From positions 39,004 through 103,003 of the forward strand of contig JAFQRA010000004.1 of assembly GCA_017410325.1 (NCBI GenBank): a stretch of 64,000 nucleotides of DNA, read 5' to 3'. Numbering within the stretch: position 1 is the stretch's first letter; every line of letters begins with the position of its first letter. The notes beneath the pieces are model-generated. The model was given only the letters and a program-made list of their open reading frames with translations. It made no database searches and was not told the origin of the DNA. The translations under genes and the position numbers were made by a program. This document shows, piece by piece, positions 7,163 through 15,420 of this stretch. The stretch is from Clostridia bacterium (GTDB lineage: Bacteria; Bacillota; Clostridia; Oscillospirales; Acutalibacteraceae).

Positions 7163-8517
7163 GCAGTAAGGACAACGTATGTGTTGATCTTTCAAACGGC
7201 CATAAAATCGCTGTGTGCGACATTCAAACGGGTAAAGATATAGTTAAATACGGTTTTTCTATCGGCATTGCAACCAAAGATATATCCGAGGGAGAGCTTG
7301 TACATTCCCACAATATGAAAACCAAACTCGGTGATATTCTTTCCTATGAATATTCGCCTGAGCTTACACCGCTGACTTCAAAAAAGCCGTTTACGGTTAA
7401 CGCTTACATACGCGAAAACGGTGATATCGGAATAAGAAACGATATCTGGATAATTCCTACTGTAGGCTGTGTAAACAGTGCGGCAAAGGCCTTGAGCGAA
7501 AAAACGGGTGCAATCAGCTTTTCGCATCCTTACGGGTGCAGTCAGCTTGGTGACGATATGAGAATAACTCAGCTTATTCTCAAAGGCCTTATCAAACACC
7601 CCAATGCAGGCGGTGTGCTTGTGCTCGGGCTCGGCTGTGAAAACAATAACATTGACGAGATGAAAAAAATTCTCGGAAAAATTAACGATGACAGAGTGAA
7701 GTTTTTGTCCGTTCAGTCTTGCGGCAATGAGATTGAAGAGGGAATAAAGCTCATAGAAGAACTAAAGCGCAACGCGGCAAACGATACCCGCGTGGCTGTA
7801 GATGCTTCAAAACTTAAAATCGGTCTCAAATGCGGCGGCTCTGACGGCTTTTCTGGTATTACCGCAAACGCAGTAGTCGGACTTGTTACGGATGAAATCT
7901 GTGCTATGGGCGGTACTGCCGTGCTTACCGAGGTGCCCGAAATGTTCGGCGCGGAAACCGTGCTTTTTGACCGTTGTGTCAGCAGAGAGGTTTTTGATAA
8001 AAGCGTAAAGCTGATTAATGATTTCAAGCAGTATTTCAAAAATCACGGTCAGCCTGTCTCGGAAAACCCTTCACCAGGTAATAAAGAGGGCGGAATAACC
8101 ACGCTTGAAGAAAAGTCTCTCGGCTGTGTCCAAAAGGGGGGTACGGCTCCCGTGGTTGACGTTCTTGACTATGGTGAAGCCGCGGTAAAGCCGGGCTTGA
8201 ATTTGCTCAACGGACCCGGAAACGACATTGTTTCCGTAACAAATTTAGCTGCTTGCGGCTGTCATCTCGTGCTGTTTACAACCGGCAGAGGAACACCCCT
8301 TGGCGGTGCCGTGCCTACGGTAAAAATCGCCTCAAACGATATGATAGCAAGCAATAAACCTCATTGGATTGATTTTTCCGCTTTTGGTTCGGATAAAAAT
8401 CAGAAAGCCGAAGAGCTGTTGAAGCTGATTCAGCGTATATGTGACGGCGAGCCTGCAAAGAACGAAACACTCGGCAACAGAGAAATTGCAATTTTTAAAG
8501 ACGGAGTAACGTTATGA
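7144..8517 (+). CDS. uxaA: Altronate dehydratase
   Basis: The 457-residue protein has a small N-terminal SAF domain (about residues 1-90) and then the galactarate/altronate dehydratase core. Landmarks are HPYGCSQLGDD, LGLGCENNN, LKCGGSDGFSG and GRGTPLGG, whose cysteines and histidine bind the catalytic metal. It dehydrates D-altronate to 2-keto-3-deoxy-D-gluconate. The single-polypeptide SAF-plus-catalytic layout is the full-length UxaA form. It overlaps uxaB by 19 bases and the next gene by 4 bases (ATGA). No KDG kinase or aldolase gene is in the window, so the later steps must be encoded elsewhere. Confidence 0.93.
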   Translation: MDTVRISSKDNVCVDLSNGHKIAVCDIQTGKDIVKYGFSIGIATKDISEGELVHSHNMKTKLGDILSYEYSPELTPLTSKKPFTVNAYIRENGDIGIRNDIWIIPTVGCVNSAAKALSEKTGAISFSHPYGCSQLGDDMRITQLILKGLIKHPNAGGVLVLGLGCENNNIDEMKKILGKINDDRVKFLSVQSCGNEIEEGIKLIEELKRNAANDTRVAVDASKLKIGLKCGGSDGFSGITANAVVGLVTDEICAMGGTAVLTEVPEMFGAETVLFDRCVSREVFDKSVKLINDFKQYFKNHGQPVSENPSPGNKEGGITTLEEKSLGCVQKGGTAPVVDVLDYGEAAVKPGLNLLNGPGNDIVSVTNLAACGCHLVLFTTGRGTPLGGAVPTVKIASNDMIASNKPHWIDFSAFGSDKNQKAEELLKLIQRICDGEPAKNETLGNREIAIFKDGVTL

Positions 8518-9380
8518 TTATTGATGCACACGCACACCTGTGGAAAAAACAGAACGGCATTGTCAACGGCAGTCCCGTATTCGATATCGGCGGCGGTAAG
8601 AGTAATTTCGGCGGCGAAATACGACAAATGATGCCTCCCTTTATGACCGACGGAGAAAATACCGTTGAAAGATTTCTGGCAAATATGGATTACGCAGGTG
8701 TCAGCGGCGCCGTAATTACCCAGGAGTATATTGACGGTAATCAGGACGAATATCTGCTTTCCTGCAAGAGCGACAGAATTAAAATCTGTGTATTATATGA
8801 AGAAAAACCGCTCGGAAGCATAAGCGGCTTTGACGGCGTTAAAATTTGTGCAGGCCGACTTACTGATAAAAATCTGCTCAATCATCTTGAGCCGTTCAGA
8901 GCTGCAAACGATATGGGCAAATTTATTTCAATTGACCTTGCTGACGGTGCCGAGCAAACAGAAATGGTGCATAAAATAGCCCGTATGTTTCCCGAACTTA
9001 AAATTGCCGTGGGTCATTTCGGAATGGTTACCCGCAGCGGTTGGACGGAACAAATCAGACTAGCGGAAAATAAAAATGTTTTTATTGAAAGCGGAGGTAT
9101 AACCTGGCTTTTCAACGCTGAATTCTATCCGTATCCGTCGGCTGTCAGCGCAATCAGAACAGCGGCTGATATGGTCGGTTATGAAAAACTGATGTGGGGC
9201 AGCGACTATCCCAGAACAATGACTGCAATAACATATAAGATGAGTCTTGATTTCGTTGAGAAAACAAACGAGATTTCTGAAAAAGATAAACTGTTGTTCC
9301 TCGGTGAAAACGCAAGGTGCTTTTACGGATTTGCAAATATTCCTGTTCCGGAAAAGGTCAGAAATATAGTCGAGGATTAA
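8514..9380 (+). CDS. Amidohydrolase-family hydrolase, sugar lactonase candidate
   Basis: The 288-residue protein is a TIM-barrel metal hydrolase of the amidohydrolase 2 type: DAHAHLW (HxH metal ligands), a His in VGHFGM, and the late Asp in GSDYPR. The N-terminal HLW signature resembles the lactonase group that includes L-fuconolactonase and L-galactono-1,5-lactonase. In this operon it would hydrolyse the lactone made by the first gene's product to the free aldonate. It overlaps uxaA by 4 bases (ATGA), indicating translational coupling. A decarboxylase or other amidohydrolase activity cannot be excluded. Confidence 0.78.
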   Translation: MIIDAHAHLWKKQNGIVNGSPVFDIGGGKSNFGGEIRQMMPPFMTDGENTVERFLANMDYAGVSGAVITQEYIDGNQDEYLLSCKSDRIKICVLYEEKPLGSISGFDGVKICAGRLTDKNLLNHLEPFRAANDMGKFISIDLADGAEQTEMVHKIARMFPELKIAVGHFGMVTRSGWTEQIRLAENKNVFIESGGITWLFNAEFYPYPSAVSAIRTAADMVGYEKLMWGSDYPRTMTAITYKMSLDFVEKTNEISEKDKLLFLGENARCFYGFANIPVPEKVRNIVED

Positions 9381-9423
9381 AGCGGTATATAAATTAAATT
9401 TACAGTAACGTTGGGGTTGTTTT

Positions 9424-11823
9424 ATGAAAATTATTTCGAAAGCGCTGGGCTTTGTTGCCCGTAAAATAAACTCACTTGCACAGGCTCAGGGTACAGGCTT
9501 TGCCGAAGGCGAGGTTACCCTCGGTATGCCCGAACTTGTAAGTGCCGCCGCGGCGGAAGGTGCCGTCTTGCTCAAAAATAACGGTGTTCTTCCTATTAGT
9601 AAAAACGAAAGAGTTTCTCTCTTCGGAAGAATTCAGGTCAATACGTTTTTTGTCGGTTACGGTTCGGGCGGCGACGTAAGCGCACCGTACAGGGTCAGTT
9701 ATCTTGACGGTATAAGGAACTGTGAGAGCATTACTCTGAATACCGAGCTTGCCGATATTTACACAAAATGGTGTGAAGAAAACCCCGTTTTCGACTCAGT
9801 CTGGGGTATGTGGCCGCGTTTCCTGCCTGAAATGCCGCTTGACGAAAAAACTGTTAAATCCGCGGCGCAAAACTCCGATGCGGCCGTTGTTTTTATCGGC
9901 AGGTCATCGGGTGAGGACAGAGAAAACATTCTCAAAAAGGGCAGTTATTACCTGACTGTTGAAGAGCTCGATATGCTCCGCAAGGTAACGGCCGAATTCA
10001 AAAAGGTTGCGGTTGTACTCAACATAGGCTGTGTTATGGACTTTTCACAGCTTTGTGAATTCGGCGATAAAATAGGTGCAATTCTTATTGCCTGGCAGGG
10101 CGGTATGGAAAGCGGCAATGCTCTGGCAGATTTGCTTTGCGGTAAGGCTTCACCCTGCGGAAAGCTGACTGATACAATCGCAAAGAGCTATGCCGATTAT
10201 CCGAGCAGTAATAATTTCGGAAACAAGAAATTCAATAATTATGAAGAGGATATTTTTGTCGGCTACCGTTACTTTTCCACATTCGGTGGGGATAAAGTGC
10301 TGTACCCCTTTGGTTTCGGCCTGGGATATGCGGAATTCGATGTTGAGTGCATATCGGTAAATATCGGCAAAGAAAACACGGATGTTACGGTAAGAGTTAC
10401 AAATTATTCCGAAAAATACTGCGGCAAAGAGGTTGTGCAGGTCTATTACGGTGCGGAAAATACTGCGCTTGCAAAGCCCGGCAAACAGCTTGTCGGCTTT
10501 GCAAAAACTAAGCTTCTTGCTCCCGGCGAGGAGCAGGAATTGGTTATTTCCTATTCGAATAATGCCTATGCTTCTTACGATGATTCGGGCATAACGGGCT
10601 GCAGAAATGCCTGGGTGCAGGAAAAGGGTAAATATAAAATTTATGTCGGTACCGATGCGGTTTCGGCTTGCGAATATTCCGGCTTTGAGAGCGAAACAAA
10701 ACTTATTGAACAGCTTACACAGTGCTCTGCTCCCGCCGAACTTTTTGACAGAATTGACGGCCTTGACAAGTCAAAGTCTCCCGTAACGGTAAATAAAAAG
10801 GATATCAGAGCTTTAATCAAAAGTAATATTCCGTCAGATATTGCTTTGACGGGTGATAGGGGCTATAAGCTCAGCGATGTAAAATCGGGCAAGGTACCGC
10901 TTGACGATTTTGTTGCACAACTTAGCCTTGACGAGCTTGAAGCAATAAGCCGAGGCGATTACAGAATGAACAGCCCCTTGGGTGCACTCGGTAACGCAGG
11001 TGTTCTGGGCGGAGTTCTGCCTTCACTGCGGGAAAAGGGTGTGCGTCCGGTTACAACAACGGACGGTCCTTCGGGTATCAGATTGAAGGCCAGTTGTTCT
11101 CTTCTGCCCATAGGCACACTTCTTGCTTGCTCGTGGAATGAAGAGCTGGTGGAAAGCTTATATACTCTTGTCGGCAAGGAGATGCTTGACAGGGGTTCTG
11201 ATGTGTTGCTTGCACCGGGTATGAATATTCACAGAAATCCCTTATGCGGCAGAAATTTTGAATATTTCAGCGAAGACCCACTGGTCAGCGGTAAAATTGC
11301 CGCCGCAGTTGTAAGAGGGATACAGTCAAGCGGTTTAAGTGCCTGTCCGAAGCACTTTGCCTGTAATAATCAGGAGACAAACCGCTGTTACAACGATTCA
11401 AGAGTAAGTGAAAGAGCACTGCGTGAGATTTATCTCAAGGGCTTTGAAATTTGCGTAAAAGAAGCAAAGCCCAAGTGTATTATGACTTCTTACAATAAGA
11501 TAAACGGCGTCTGGGGACACTATAACTATGAGCTTTGTGAATCCGTTCTTCGCAGAGAATGGGGTTATGAGGGTATGGTTATGACCGACTGGTGGATGAG
11601 AAAAAGCAGGAGTCCCGAGTTTGCGTCGGTACGCAATAACGGCTACCGTGTTCGTGCGGGCGTTGACGTGCTTATGCCGGGCGGCGGCAGAACTTCAAAG
11701 CAAAAGCCTGACGGTACCTTGCTTGAAACCTACGGAAAGCCCGACGGTATAGCTTTGGGTGAAATGCAGCGCACGGCAAAGAATGTTTTGGGACTCGTTC
11801 TCAATCTTCCTGAAGAAGATTGA
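9424..11823 (+). CDS. GH3 beta-glycosidase with reversed domain order
   Basis: The 799-residue protein has no signal peptide and is probably cytoplasmic. The alpha/beta sandwich domain comes first (about 30-290; SSGEDRE holds Glu164, a candidate acid/base). A fibronectin III-like domain follows (about 310-390; VVQVYYG, PGKQLVGF), and the catalytic TIM barrel comes last (about 440-790; TDGPSGIR, CPKHFACNN, and MTDWWM with candidate nucleophile Asp722). Most GH3 enzymes have the barrel first; the reversed order is known in Butyrivibrio and Ruminococcus beta-glucosidases. It probably releases terminal sugars from imported oligosaccharides for the operon. The sugar specificity is not evident. Confidence 0.9.
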   Translation: MKIISKALGFVARKINSLAQAQGTGFAEGEVTLGMPELVSAAAAEGAVLLKNNGVLPISKNERVSLFGRIQVNTFFVGYGSGGDVSAPYRVSYLDGIRNCESITLNTELADIYTKWCEENPVFDSVWGMWPRFLPEMPLDEKTVKSAAQNSDAAVVFIGRSSGEDRENILKKGSYYLTVEELDMLRKVTAEFKKVAVVLNIGCVMDFSQLCEFGDKIGAILIAWQGGMESGNALADLLCGKASPCGKLTDTIAKSYADYPSSNNFGNKKFNNYEEDIFVGYRYFSTFGGDKVLYPFGFGLGYAEFDVECISVNIGKENTDVTVRVTNYSEKYCGKEVVQVYYGAENTALAKPGKQLVGFAKTKLLAPGEEQELVISYSNNAYASYDDSGITGCRNAWVQEKGKYKIYVGTDAVSACEYSGFESETKLIEQLTQCSAPAELFDRIDGLDKSKSPVTVNKKDIRALIKSNIPSDIALTGDRGYKLSDVKSGKVPLDDFVAQLSLDELEAISRGDYRMNSPLGALGNAGVLGGVLPSLREKGVRPVTTTDGPSGIRLKASCSLLPIGTLLACSWNEELVESLYTLVGKEMLDRGSDVLLAPGMNIHRNPLCGRNFEYFSEDPLVSGKIAAAVVRGIQSSGLSACPKHFACNNQETNRCYNDSRVSERALREIYLKGFEICVKEAKPKCIMTSYNKINGVWGHYNYELCESVLRREWGYEGMVMTDWWMRKSRSPEFASVRNNGYRVRAGVDVLMPGGGRTSKQKPDGTLLETYGKPDGIALGEMQRTAKNVLGLVLNLPEED

Positions 11824-11876
11824 CTTTGCAATAACGGCATTATATAAATAAATCTATGTTTACGGGGGTGTCGCTG

Positions 11877-12872
11877 ATGAGCAACGGTAAGCAGCGCCTG
11901 CTTGCTACGGCTGAATTCTTCAAGAAATATACAGATGAAGAGCATATCTATTCTGCTGTTGAAATCTGTGAATTTCTCGCTGATATGGGCATTGATGCCG
12001 AGCGTAAGGCCCTGTACGGCGATATTGATGCACTGCGTGAAACCGGTATGGATATTGTCTGCACGAGAAGCCCTAAAAAAGGCTATTTTCTCGCTTCACG
12101 CGATTTTGAGGAAGCGGAAGTGCGCCTTATGAGTGATGCGGTTCAGGCGGCAAAATTCATAACTGCAAAAAAGACGGATGCTCTTGTCGGCAAAATCAAT
12201 TCTCTTCTGAGCCGGCCGCAAGCGGAAAGACTCAAATCACAGGTTTATATCGACCGTTCAAGAAAGCGTAAAAACGAAGAGATTTATTACACGATTGATA
12301 CTCTTCATAAGGCTATTCTTGCCAAAAAGCAGGTGCGCTTTACTTATTCGCATCTCGTCGTTTCCAATGAGCTTGAAGCTGAGCTGACCGAGCGAGAATT
12401 TACCGTAAACCCCTATGCACTTATATGGTCCAATGACCATTATTATCTTGTGTGCAATAATCCCAATTACAACAATCTTATGCACACACGCCTTGACAGA
12501 ATGAAGGGTGTGGAACAGCTTAACACGCCTGCGAGACATTTCAGTCTCGTTTCGGGATACAAGGACAGATTTGACTCCGCTGATTATGCTGGCAAGCTTT
12601 TCAATATGTTTTCGGGTCAGGAGCAGCGTGTTTCACTTCGCTGTTCAAACAGAATTCTTGAAGAAATTGTTGACCGTTTCGGTGAAAATATTAAATTCAA
12701 ATCGCAGAATGCCGACTCTTTTACTGCGGAAATTACCGCAATTACGGGGGAGGGCTTTGTTTCGTGGGTTTTGCAGTATGGTGCGGATATCAAGGTTATT
12801 TCTCCCGCCGAGCTTCGCGAAGCAATCTGCGAAAGGGCTTTACAGATTGTTAAAACATACAGCAAGGAATAG
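11877..12872 (+). CDS. WYL-domain transcriptional regulator
   Basis: I chose the ATG at 11877, giving 331 residues, because GGGGGTG lies 6 bases before it; the in-frame ATG at 11856 has no ribosome site. An N-terminal winged helix-turn-helix (about 1-65; the ERKALYGDIDALRETGMDI region is typical) is followed by a WYL ligand-sensing domain (about 135-220, with FTYS, NPYALIW and YYLVCNN) and a WYL C-terminal extension. Such proteins are DNA-binding regulators that sense small molecules or nucleic acid. As the last regulatory gene of the sugar operon it may act on the repeats at 3503-3552, but this is inference. Confidence 0.85.
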   Translation: MSNGKQRLLATAEFFKKYTDEEHIYSAVEICEFLADMGIDAERKALYGDIDALRETGMDIVCTRSPKKGYFLASRDFEEAEVRLMSDAVQAAKFITAKKTDALVGKINSLLSRPQAERLKSQVYIDRSRKRKNEEIYYTIDTLHKAILAKKQVRFTYSHLVVSNELEAELTEREFTVNPYALIWSNDHYYLVCNNPNYNNLMHTRLDRMKGVEQLNTPARHFSLVSGYKDRFDSADYAGKLFNMFSGQEQRVSLRCSNRILEEIVDRFGENIKFKSQNADSFTAEITAITGEGFVSWVLQYGADIKVISPAELREAICERALQIVKTYSKE

Positions 12873-12892
12873 TGTGGTGACTTTTTTCAAAA

Positions 12893-13768
12893 ATGCAATA
12901 TGTAGTTTTTGACCTTGAATGGAATAATGTTTACGGCCGTAAAATCAACGGTTTTATAAATGAAATAATTGAAATCGGTGCCGTTAAGCTTGACGAAAAC
13001 CTTAATGAGCTTTCCAGCTTTTCCAGCTTCGTAAAGCCGACTATAGGCAAGCGCCTGAGAGGCAGCGTTAAAGAGCTTACCCATATTACGAACGATGATG
13101 TTCTCGGCGGCGAGCCTTTTACGCACGTTTTTTCGTCTTTCAGAAAATGGATTGGCGCAGAGCCGACCGTTGTTCTTACCTGGGGCGACGGTGATATAAG
13201 GGTACTTATCGAGAATTATAAGTACCTTAACGGTATTGCTTTTATTCCTTTTCTCACCGATTATGTTGACTTGCAGAGCTTCGTTCAGCGCAAGCTTGAT
13301 ACACCGAAGGGTCAGCAGGTCGGTCTCGGAAAGGCCGCTGAATTACTCGGAATAGATGATGACGATTACTCTCACCACCGCGCTTTGGATGACAGCCGTC
13401 TGAGCGCCGAATGCTTCAAAAAAGTGTTTGATTGGGACGAGCTGAGGGATTATATAAGAGTTTGTTCATCGGATTTTTATGCAAAGCTTGCGTTTAAGCC
13501 GCATCCCATCAGTAACCTTAAAAATCCGCTTGTCGACAAAAAGCAGCTGACTTATTTTTGTCCCGATTGCCGTGTGAATGCATACAGGCAGACGGAATGG
13601 AAGTATTCCAACAGGTTTTTCAGAGCTGTTTTCAGGTGTCCCTGCTGCGGCAATATGTCCCGAGTTTCCGTTCGCTTTATGAAAATGTACGACAGGGTAG
13701 ATGTGAAAAAGACCGTTGTGCCGTATATTCCTCCCGAACAGGACAAGGCAAAAGCAAATGAGCAATAA
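12893..13768 (+). CDS. DEDDh-family 3'-5' exonuclease with C-terminal zinc ribbon
   Basis: The 291-residue protein begins with an exonuclease domain of the DnaQ/KapD type. Exo I is FDLEWN (Asp, Glu), EIIEIGAVKLDE is the next strand, Exo II is around LTWGDGDI, and Exo III is HHRALDD (His and Asp). After about residue 215 come two CPxC pairs (CPDC and CPCC) about 30 residues apart, a zinc ribbon that may bind nucleic acid. The enzyme should remove nucleotides from 3' ends of DNA or RNA. GGTGA lies 12 bases before the ATG, a longish spacing. It follows the WYL gene by 20 bases. Confidence 0.82.
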   Translation: MQYVVFDLEWNNVYGRKINGFINEIIEIGAVKLDENLNELSSFSSFVKPTIGKRLRGSVKELTHITNDDVLGGEPFTHVFSSFRKWIGAEPTVVLTWGDGDIRVLIENYKYLNGIAFIPFLTDYVDLQSFVQRKLDTPKGQQVGLGKAAELLGIDDDDYSHHRALDDSRLSAECFKKVFDWDELRDYIRVCSSDFYAKLAFKPHPISNLKNPLVDKKQLTYFCPDCRVNAYRQTEWKYSNRFFRAVFRCPCCGNMSRVSVRFMKMYDRVDVKKTVVPYIPPEQDKAKANEQ

Positions 13769-13771
13769 AAT

Positions 13772-13801
13772 ACGGCGGTTGCTGACCGAAGCAACCGCCG
13801 T
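13772..13801. terminator. Bidirectional terminator
   Basis: ACGGCGGTTGCT (13772-13783) and AGCAACCGCCGT (13790-13801) form a perfect 12-bp GC-rich stem with a 6-base loop, flanked by T-rich sequence on both strands. It separates the converging exonuclease and DUF1294 genes. Confidence 0.9.
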
Positions 13802-13812
13802 TGTTATGTAGA

Positions 13813-14094
13813 TTACATAATTATTACCGCTAAAAATATTGCAAGCAAGGTGTGCGCAATAATAATTGCAGGTAAGCCAAGCATAAACCTTTTATGTCTT
13901 GTTTTGTGGTTGATTAGCTTCATTGTAAGAAGCATTGGCAATGCACCGCCGATGCCTGCCCAGAAGAAAAGCACCTGCTCAGGGATTCTTCTTTTCCTTT
14001 TTTTTGCGGCCGCCTTGTCGTAAGCTGTTAATATTACGGAAGCAATTCCAACTGCCGCATATATTACGGCAGCATAAAACAAATATTCTTTCAT
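13813..14094 (-). CDS. DUF1294 family small membrane protein
   Basis: The 93-residue protein has three hydrophobic segments (about 5-25, 40-58 and 72-92) and the family signature: AYDKAAAKKRKRRIPE, then GGALPML, then NHKTRHKRF. DUF1294 proteins are small inner-membrane proteins of unknown function, sometimes fused to cold-shock domains elsewhere. It is transcribed alone from a near-perfect promoter on the minus strand and ends at a strong terminator, so it is a single-gene unit. Confidence 0.85.
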   Translation of the reverse strand: MKEYLFYAAVIYAAVGIASVILTAYDKAAAKKRKRRIPEQVLFFWAGIGGALPMLLTMKLINHKTRHKRFMLGLPAIIIAHTLLAIFLAVIIM

Positions 14095-14125
14095 AAATAT
14101 TCCTCATAAGCAATTTTATTTTTTA

Positions 14126-14154
14126 ATAATATAATTATTTTTCTGAAATGTCAA
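14126..14154 (-). promoter_or_regulatory. Promoter of the DUF1294 gene
   Basis: On the minus strand TTGACA (14149-14154) and TATTAT (14126-14131) are 17 bases apart, nearly the sigma-A consensus, about 32 bases before the start codon. Confidence 0.75.
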
Positions 14155-14170
14155 TACAACGGGTGTTATT

Positions 14171-15304
14171 ATGTTAAAATTTAAGCGTATATTAGCTGTA
14201 ATTTGCTGTTTATTTCTTTTACCGTCTTGTGCGGTAAGCAATCAAAACGAAGACTCTCAAACCGAAGCGGTAACTTGCGATACGCCGAATAATGAACAGA
14301 TAAGGGCAATGTGGCTGAGCTGCTACGAGCTGTCGGAGATGTTTGAAAAGGGGACACGTGAATATTTTTCCGATAAAGTATGCGAATTATTTGAAGTTTG
14401 TAAAATTAAAAATATCAATACTCTGTTTGTTCAGGTACGTCCTTTTTGCGATTCGCTTTATCCGTCCGAAATTTTTGAATGGTCGAAATTTGCCGAATCT
14501 TCTTCCGGAACGCTTCCGAATTTTGACCCTTTGGAAATAATTGTTGATACTGCCGCTGATTACGGCGTTTCGGTGCACGCCTGGATTAACCCCTATCGTG
14601 TTTCTTATGATTCTTCTGCGGAAATTTCTAAAGCAATTGAAGGCTTTGCTTTTTCTTGCGAAGAGGGAGTTTTCCTTGACCCTTCAAGCGTTGAAGCTCA
14701 AAAACAGGTGCTTGAAGGTGTTCGGGAAATTCTTGAAAATTATGATGTTGACGGAATACACATTGACGACTATTTCTATCCGCAAACAGATAATAATTTT
14801 GATAAGGCCGCTTATGAAGCATACCTTGACTGCGGAGGAAAGCTCAGTAAAAACGATTGGCGGCGCGAAAATGTAAATTCCCTTGTTTCGGCTTTATATT
14901 CTCTTGTTCATTCGGCTAAAACCGATGCTGTTTTCAGTATAAGCCCCGCCGGTGATATTAGAAAAAATAAGACTGTACATTTTGCTGATGTTGAATTGTG
15001 GTGCACCGTAAAGGGATACGCGGATTGGATTGTTCCGCAGATTTATTACGGCTTTGAGCACGAAAAAATGCCCTTTAAAAAAATTGCCGATAAATGGTTA
15101 AAGCTGGCGGAAAAAGGCAACGTAAAAATAATTTGCGGTCTGGCTTCGTATAAACAAGGCAAAGCTGATAACGGTGCCGGCAGCGGAGAAAATGAATGGG
15201 TTAACGATAATGACGTTATTTCCGGACAAACGAAATACATAAATTCAATCGGATATGGCGGATATGCGCTGTTTTCATACTCTTACGTAAAAAAGATAAA
15301 ATAA
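14171..15304 (+). CDS. GHL10 (DUF187) family lipoprotein, putative peptidoglycan glycosidase
   Basis: The 377-residue protein has a signal peptide and lipobox (LLPSC, Cys20), so it should be anchored outside the membrane. The mature part is a family-10-like TIM barrel: AMWLSCYELSEM, FVQVRPFCDSLYPS, FDPLEIIVDTA, HAWINPYRVS and the acidic GIHIDDYFYP strand end that probably holds catalytic Asp residues. YngK of Bacillus and DigH of E. coli are relatives; DigH cuts peptidoglycan glycans stripped of peptides. The next gene encodes an amidase that would create such stripped strands, which supports a wall-processing role here. Confidence 0.85.
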   Translation: MLKFKRILAVICCLFLLPSCAVSNQNEDSQTEAVTCDTPNNEQIRAMWLSCYELSEMFEKGTREYFSDKVCELFEVCKIKNINTLFVQVRPFCDSLYPSEIFEWSKFAESSSGTLPNFDPLEIIVDTAADYGVSVHAWINPYRVSYDSSAEISKAIEGFAFSCEEGVFLDPSSVEAQKQVLEGVREILENYDVDGIHIDDYFYPQTDNNFDKAAYEAYLDCGGKLSKNDWRRENVNSLVSALYSLVHSAKTDAVFSISPAGDIRKNKTVHFADVELWCTVKGYADWIVPQIYYGFEHEKMPFKKIADKWLKLAEKGNVKIICGLASYKQGKADNGAGSGENEWVNDNDVISGQTKYINSIGYGGYALFSYSYVKKIK

Positions 15305-15333
15305 TAAATTATTGCCGAAGCTTTTTATTTTTC

Positions 15334-15362
15334 TTGTAAATAGAAAAATTATATGTTATACT
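15334..15362 (+). promoter_or_regulatory. Promoter of the amidase gene
   Basis: TTGTAA (15334-15339) and TATACT (15357-15362) are separated by 17 bases, 58 bases before the start codon. No convincing hairpin terminator separates it from the preceding lipoprotein gene, so some read-through is possible. Confidence 0.65.
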
Positions 15363-15420
15363 TACTATAATTATTATAATAACACTGACAATGTGTTACG
15401 GATAATTGGGAGTAAGTGAT

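Noticed and set aside
12876-12893. Poor ribosome spacing of the exonuclease as evidence of a wrong start
   Set aside because: The catalytic FDLEW strand begins only a few residues after this ATG, as in the family, so no later or earlier start is plausible.
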